This document shows, piece after piece, positions 57,901-64,000 of a stretch of DNA of 64,000 nt. The first letter of the stretch is position 1, and each line of letters starts with the position of its first letter. Source of the stretch: Coffea arabica (taxonomy: Eukaryota > Streptophyta > Magnoliopsida > Gentianales > Rubiaceae); NCBI RefSeq assembly GCF_036785885.1, contig NC_092326.1, positions 41,006,287 to 41,070,286 of the forward strand, read 5' to 3'. The position numbers were made by a program, and so were the translations under genes. Under the pieces are notes generated by a model. The model had not been told where the DNA came from. It saw nothing but the letters and a program-made list of their open reading frames with translations, and made no database searches.

Positions 57901-60900
57901 TTTCCTCTCCATGACTCATGCAACTAACTATTGGTTTCAATTTGCCCAAAGTTTTGAGAGAGAGAGGTGTGATTACATAAACCTTCCAGAGATCCCCAAG
58001 CACAGTCATAACATCAAGGTGCTTAGCGAGCAGGAACAGGACAGAAGACATTGAGGCATAAAAGAACACAATGATATAGGGCAAAGGGACCTAACATTTG
58101 GCAACTGAAATAAAATTGCCTTAGCAGCTTCTAGACAAGGTACTAGATGTCACATCATGGTAAGAAAAGTTGCATTTCTGAACACAGGGCATAGCATGGA
58201 GTCATTGACGTGGTCAACAATGTGCTAATTCACTCCAAGCAAGCATCTGCCATATATGATTAAATTTTCCGAAACAGATAGTCACCAAACTAGTAACAAT
58301 CTTACCTCTGCTGTCCCATGACCAAAAACCAGTATCAGGTATAGAGTATCAAAAATAACAGATGAATCCACAAGTTCATAGTTGTACAATTCTCCCAGAA
58401 AACGCATGTCGGCAATACGCCTTTGCTGCATCCCATAATCGTTCAACTCTAACCCAAGTCTGATTTCCTCCAAAACCTAGAAGGAAACAAGGTTCCCAGA
58501 ATCATATCCTCGGACAAACAATAGAACTTTTGGACACATAAACTTCCATCCAGTATTTTATACAGCTATGAACTCAATTGGACAAGCTGACAAAAGTCAT
58601 TAGCGAATTTTCTCACATAGCACAGAAGTGCAATTTCTTCAAGGTTGTTAAACCAATGTAGTGCCTCCTTTCAAAAATTTAAAGAAGAGTTGCACATAAC
58701 AAATACTCTAGGGCTGAGAATTTTGTGGGTTCTCTGTTTACTATCTAAGGTGATATTTCAAATTAATATTATCCAGCAAAATCTTTTAATTGCAACCCTT
58801 CCCTAAACTCCCAATCCTGTTCCTCTTCCAACCTTCAAAGCCAACACCAGTCTAGCATCTTTTTTAATCCTCCCCAGAAGAATTGTGATAAGAGTTGTAT
58901 ATGTGATTTGGTCTGTGTTTCATTTCTTAATGGGCTTATGTTGGTGGGTTGATTTAGATTTTCTAGTTTGTTTGGTTTGCTGTATTCTATGTTGATGGTT
59001 ATGAGCTTAGTCTGGCTGTTTGGTTCATTGTGGTCTTTGATAATGGCACCATAGCAGTATTGGACGGTGGTGGTGTTGGTGGTTGAAATTTGTAAAAATC
59101 AACATAAACTTTGCAGGGTTATCTATCACCAATGTTCAGCCTACCAAATTATGAGAATTCACTGATGTGCTAATAGTTCTAGCTGGAGCAATATAGTGCA
59201 ACAATTCATAATTTGAGGTGCAAGTCACAAATCTATAATAGGTCAAGATGTATTTTGCAATTAACCATCAAAATTTACAGTTAGAAGAACAAACCACAAC
59301 AAACCTCATCAACAACAGCAACAGCAAAGTCATCATGATAACGACTCAAGCCAGCAGTAAGTGATGCAATCAGGTGAATCTGACCAAATTTTCCCTTGTG
59401 AACCTTCATAAAACACTTCAAAAGGTAAGGATCACATTCACTCCAAGGTAGTTTCCGAAGTTGTCTCAGCACGCGCTCAATTGAAGATTTATCAAGATCT
59501 GAGAAAAGCAATTTCCTGATATACTGCACAGTCCAGTGGAATTCAGATCAGTAAAGGTTATCTACTCTGATAATAAGAAAATAACAATAAACAAATCTGA
59601 TCAGATAACAAAACATAACAATCAACACATCTAATCAGATATAAGACAATAACAACACACAAGAGAACTTAGATGGCACCTGATGCAGGGGTGGACGAAC
59701 TTTAGAAACTCGAGCAGATCTTTCTGGTGGCTTACACAAATAATATGCATTCTCCACCAAGGTGCTATGGCGAGGATCCAAATTTTTTACATTCTTCAAA
59801 CGCATTAATATCTCCAACATGTTAGCCATGCGCAGGGTAGTCTCAGGAGAACGATAAAGGAAACGACCACACGTCTCAAGAAGATTGCACGCAACATCAA
59901 TGTTGTGATGACTGAAATCATCTAAACAAGCCTGGCCAACACAGAGGTAAAAGCAGCTGTGATAAGAATCAAGTAAGTCCCTTCAATCTAGAGAAATAGT
60001 TAGTTGTCAACCTCCAAACTAATTGACACTTCAAACCATGGCAAACATGTCGAGCAAAAAATTGACCATTTCCTTAGAAAACAGGTGGGAAATGAAGCAA
60101 TGGATAGCATTTTTAGTACATTTGAATAAGAAATGTCAGCAAATAACACAGGCACTCACAAGTGAAAAGCCAGGTTAGGTGCAGTTGACTACTGCAGAAG
60201 TGGCTCAGATTTATATCTGTATGGAAGGAATATATAACATTATACACCCTTTTTACCTTTAAGCAGCTGAAAACAAGCCCAGCTGGCGCAATTTTGAATT
60301 TGCAGAGTTCTCCAATAAAACGGATATTCCGGATTTTAGTTTCAATGTTCATTTGATCCTGCAAAATAAGAATGGTGCAGAGTATGAATAACATGCACCG
60401 TGGCAATCTACAGAGAAGCAAATTCTTAGCTGCTACACCATGCCCCTAAACTACAAAAAGGTTCAATTCCTCAAAGCAGTAAATGTTACTCTGCTAGACC
60501 TTCTTATTGATCAAAAAGTTGAATTCTTCCTCCAACAACTGTAAAAGCATAGAAGACACATCCTTCATACATGTTGACAGGGTGGCAACCATGCGAGAAT
60601 AATATGGCAACAACTCTAGTGATGTCCTGGGCACATTGAACAAAGCCCTGACAAGCTTTTTCCTATTAGACTTCGAATTTAAATAGCAAAATTCCACCTG
60701 AAATCAAGCATCAGACACTAATCAAAATGAATCTTTAGTTGCAAAATAAGTTTCATAAACGAGAAGTGATTAACAAGAAAGAAAAATCAAGTGAATGATA
60801 TTTACAGTCAACTGGTCAATCAAGTCACGGCTCACACAACCAGGGAGTCTCTGCAGCAGCGCATCCAGACTTGTCCCTTCAAGACCTTTAACTTTCTCCT

Positions 60901-63657
60901 TGTCGCTTTCTCCTTTTCTCTCAGCATCCTTTTCTTTTCCTTTATCTTTTTCAATTTCTTTACTCTTTTCTTTATCCCTTTCATCTTTATCCTTCACTTT
61001 CTCACCTTTGTCTTCCTGGGAAGATCCAGAATCCAAAGAAACATCTGCCAGTTCTCGCGTTATCTGACATTGGTCAGCTTCAGCAGCCAAATCCTGAAAT
61101 ATCTTCATGTGAGTAGATAAACCAATATACGAAGTATGCCAATTTTACAAAGCAGATGGATAAATTGCCAAAGTTTTAACCAAGAAAGATCATCACAAAC
61201 ATTGCCCAAGTCTGAAACTAAATAATGGAAATTCACTCGTCATAGATCAATGAGAAAAATTACGGTACAGTGTCCTATGTTCCCTCCTATGCATCTCCAT
61301 GTAGATACTGCCAAATTATAAAACCTTTGTGCCACCCCATGTTGTCCACATTATCCAAAGTCCATGCTTAAGCAATCTGTATGTCCAGTTTCAAACTAAA
61401 ATTTGTACCAAAGCAAAAGCGGATTTTGCTTAAAATTTGTACCAAGAGCAAGACATTTTGTCCGCAACAAGAAATCCATTATCTGACACTATCATGCAAG
61501 CCTGATGGACAAACTAAAAGGTCAAAAGCCTTCTTACAGTTGATTGGTCTTGCGTCTTAGGAGATTGCTCATTCAATTTTGGTTCTGCTTCTCCCAACAA
61601 TACAGCTGGAACAAATGCTCTGGAAAAAAATATAAAAATATCCAGATCACTATAGGTTTCAGTTCTAACTTCTCCGTTGGGCAACAATCACAAGAAATCC
61701 TGTGTAAATGGTCAACAAATCACCTGAGATCTGGTAAGCACTCATAGAAAGCCTTTGTATCTTCATCGTCCCAGAGAGCTTCAAGGACAGGACTATCTTT
61801 ACCAGCACTTTGAGATGACAAATCCTCCCCTGAACTCATCCTAGTTGTATGACCATCCTCAGGCATCACAGGAGGTTGCATATCCAATGATTCTGCTAAA
61901 CTGTTGCCCAAAGTACAACAAGAAAGGCTTACAAAAAAATAAAAGTACACAATGTAGAACATATCCACAAAGCACAAACCTTGAGAACGCCATGCACAGT
62001 ATATAATATATGTAAAGAGGCAAGAAATGAAACAATATGCAGGAAACACCATTCATGCTAAATAAATGAATTCAGACCATGAACCAAAAGAGGAAAAAGT
62101 TCCTGCTGACTTAAATATTAACAAATCCATAACCTGGGTAAAACTAAACCTTAATGGTAAAAATGAGAGTTTTACGTGAATGTCACAACAAATGAGTAGT
62201 TGAGATTGAACTCTATATGCAGATGAGGAAATACTGCTTGGTTGAACTGATCCTTACAAGAGCAGAATAAAGTTAGGATTGGATGCGTATTCTAAAACAC
62301 CATTGTCATGCTTCACTTCTACATTTATCCACAACTCCAAATCTTTCCAACCATAGAAGCATTAAAAACACAGACAAACAAGTGAACTGGGGACCCACCC
62401 AGTTCAAACCAATGGGCTTTGATGTCAGCTATGAATGTCAATAAATTGAATCATTTAAATTTCATTGTCTCTTTTCCATATCCCCCTCAGAAGCTTTCAT
62501 AGGGCATAAAAATATAAGGGATCACATTGATGGTTGACTGAAATTTGTTTTGCAAACAAGTCCTTGTTTTAAATGTCTTACGTCGTAACTTCTCATAGTA
62601 ACATCAAGGGATAAAGACAGAAAAGGGAAAAAATACAAGAAGGTTAGGTGATGGATATTTAGTTTTCCTTGATCAAATCAGATACTAAGTTTGTTACTAA
62701 TATCAGCCAAGATGCAACAATCGGAAATGGTTCATCTCCTAAGCAATTGAAGATATCACAAATGTTCAATATAGGAAGGTTCAATTGAGTTCACAATTGT
62801 AACACCTCTATCTTTCATACTGTGGAGGTCTCTGTCATGACAATTCCGAAACATCCAGCTTAGAACTCATTTAGTTCTAGATACATATATACTAAGAAAA
62901 AGAACTTGATCCTTTGTCAAGTAAGAAGATCAGTTAGATACTGAATTGTCGGAGGGACTCAGCAGTGTTTATCATTTCGCTTAAGCAAATTAATCATGAG
63001 AAAGATCTCTTAACAACTTGAGGAAGATTGGGGATTTTCCACGCTTAGAAAGGTATAGGTTTGACATCAATTTGACATATACAACTCTTGAAATACTATA
63101 AGGACAACAAAACTACAAAAAAATTCTCTCCTAATTCCTTGTAGTTTATTCCAATATCTGTTTACCCCTATACATGAACACAAAAATCAAATATAAAATT
63201 TCAAAAACATTTCTGGAAAGATAAATCAAGAGTCAAACTTACGCAGAGATGCCACGGTATAGATTGTCATATGATTTTCGCAGTTTTTCGTATGAAGAGG
63301 CATTTTCGTCACTAAGTTCACCTTTAGCATTTATGATCTTTGCATTCTCATGCTCCATTTGGCGAAGTGACTACAAATTTGAGGTGAATTCCATCAGTGA
63401 CAACAAATCATCTGAACTAAAACAACCAGATGCTTCACCCAAGGAAACAGGAAAGCGAAGGCCCTAATGTTCCCCTATATAATTTATATACTGGAGAATG
63501 AGGTCCAAGCACAATTGTCAAAATCTGCATTTTAAAGGTAAAGAGTTATTACCACATGCTCTGATTGAAGTAGTTCAACAGCAGCATCATAATATGTTTG
63601 AAATGCCTTCCTAAAGAACCTTTTCTGTTCTGCCATCACATTGAGGCTCTTAAAAAA
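54943..63657 (-). CDS. UPF2: UPF2, nonsense-mediated mRNA decay factor (3' 14 exons; 5' end outside window)
   Basis: Minus-strand exons: 63553-63657, 63243-63370, 61724-61900, 61538-61619, 60806-61093, 60500-60697, 60257-60358, 59680-59931, 59305-59523, 58306-58476, 57420-57605, 57035-57061, 55744-56217, 54943-55449. They total 2916 nt, 971 residues plus TAA 54943-54945, all in phase. UPF2 bridges UPF1 and UPF3 on exon-junction complexes. Visible order: the end of the first MIF4G region and linker (KLRKSYDNLYRGIS, LDMQPPVMPEDGHTTR, ECLPDLRAFVPAVLLGE), a Lys/Glu-rich stretch in exon 60806-61093, MIF4G-2 (LDALLQRLPGCVSRDLIDQL to FIGELCKFKIAP), MIF4G-3 (KLPWSECDPYLLKCF, FLGELYNYELVD, CFRIRMVITLLETCG), an acidic Asp/Glu/Ser segment, and the UPF1-binding C-terminus (LRARPTLNMMIPMNVFEG) with an Arg/Gly/His-rich tail. 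The last intron uses a GC donor (ATGCAG|GCAAGT at 55743). Confidence 0.94.
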
Positions 63658-64000
63658 CTGCACAAAAGATCAGAAATATCATATAAGGATAGACTTATAT
63701 ACTCAGAATCAAAATAAATGGAAATTGAACCAAATGATAGCGTCCAGATTGCATAACTTGAACAATCATGAGAGAATATTTTCCTATAATTGAATTGCTA
63801 TTTTAGTTTAAAAATACCAACATCATATGAACACCAGTAACTGAAAACCCCATCTGACAAAACTTATAATCATGTAACAGATTCCATGTATGTATGTCCA
63901 TGTAAGGAGCACAAGATACCTATTTCCACATTATTCATCACGCTGCAAAAATGGATCACCAACCCCTGTTGAAGAATCCTAACACATATTACTTGACCCT
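63658..64000 (-). other. UPF2 intron sequence reaching the window edge
   Basis: Upstream of the 63553-63657 exon on the minus strand. No further UPF2 exon could be recognised before the edge, so the N-terminal MIF4G-1 coding part lies outside. Confidence 0.6.

Noticed and set aside
1-64000. CRISPR arrays, operons, prophage or bacterial mobile elements
   Set aside because: The window is intron-rich plant nuclear DNA; no spaced identical repeats or prokaryotic gene order are seen.

Overview
The window looks like nuclear DNA of a flowering plant, most likely a eudicot. It is AT-rich, its genes have many introns with GT-AG borders, and it carries plant families (lambda-class glutathione transferases, a TOE-type AP2 factor with a miR172 site, plant UPF2), a nuclear copy of a plastid gene, and many short plant-type DNA transposons. 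I cannot name the species from the sequence alone. All exon borders below come from reading frame, splice consensus and comparison between the copies; none comes from transcripts.

Layout. (1) 1-2721 (+): the last three exons of a CNOT4-like gene (RING/RRM E3-ligase family), entering from the left edge. (2) 4-32 kb (+): a tandem array of five lambda glutathione S-transferase genes, called GSTL-A to GSTL-E here. Each has the same 9-10 exon plan. A has lost its plastid-targeting leader and its C-terminus by frameshifts. B is intact and is the only healthy copy with a long in-frame N-terminal extension resembling a chloroplast transit peptide. C and E are intact short forms. D is a pseudogene with two coding frameshifts, two lost splice sites and an LTR in intron 2. 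A and B lie in a recent direct duplication of about 5 kb, and different transposons have entered each unit since. (3) 33.8-37.5 kb (-): a complete 10-exon AP2 gene of the TOE1/RAP2-7 type (516 aa) with a canonical miR172 site in its last coding exon. A 210-bp copy of its 3' end lies behind GSTL-C, so a [GSTL + AP2 3' end] block was duplicated. (4) 37.5-54.7 kb: gene-poor DNA with microsatellites, MITEs, SINE-like pieces, a broken plastid atpI insertion and a few unexplained repeats. (5) 54.9-64.0 kb (-): 14 exons coding the C-terminal 971 residues of UPF2, the nonsense-mediated decay factor; its 5' part lies beyond the right edge.

The genes do not form a pathway. CNOT4 (protein turnover and mRNA deadenylation complex), UPF2 (mRNA quality control) and the AP2 factor (phase change and flowering) are unlinked housekeeping or developmental genes around a lineage-specific GSTL expansion. 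The most interesting material is the contrasting fate of the GSTL copies and the nested transposons, whose order of insertion can be read from the paralogous empty sites. I did not find a clearly new biological system.
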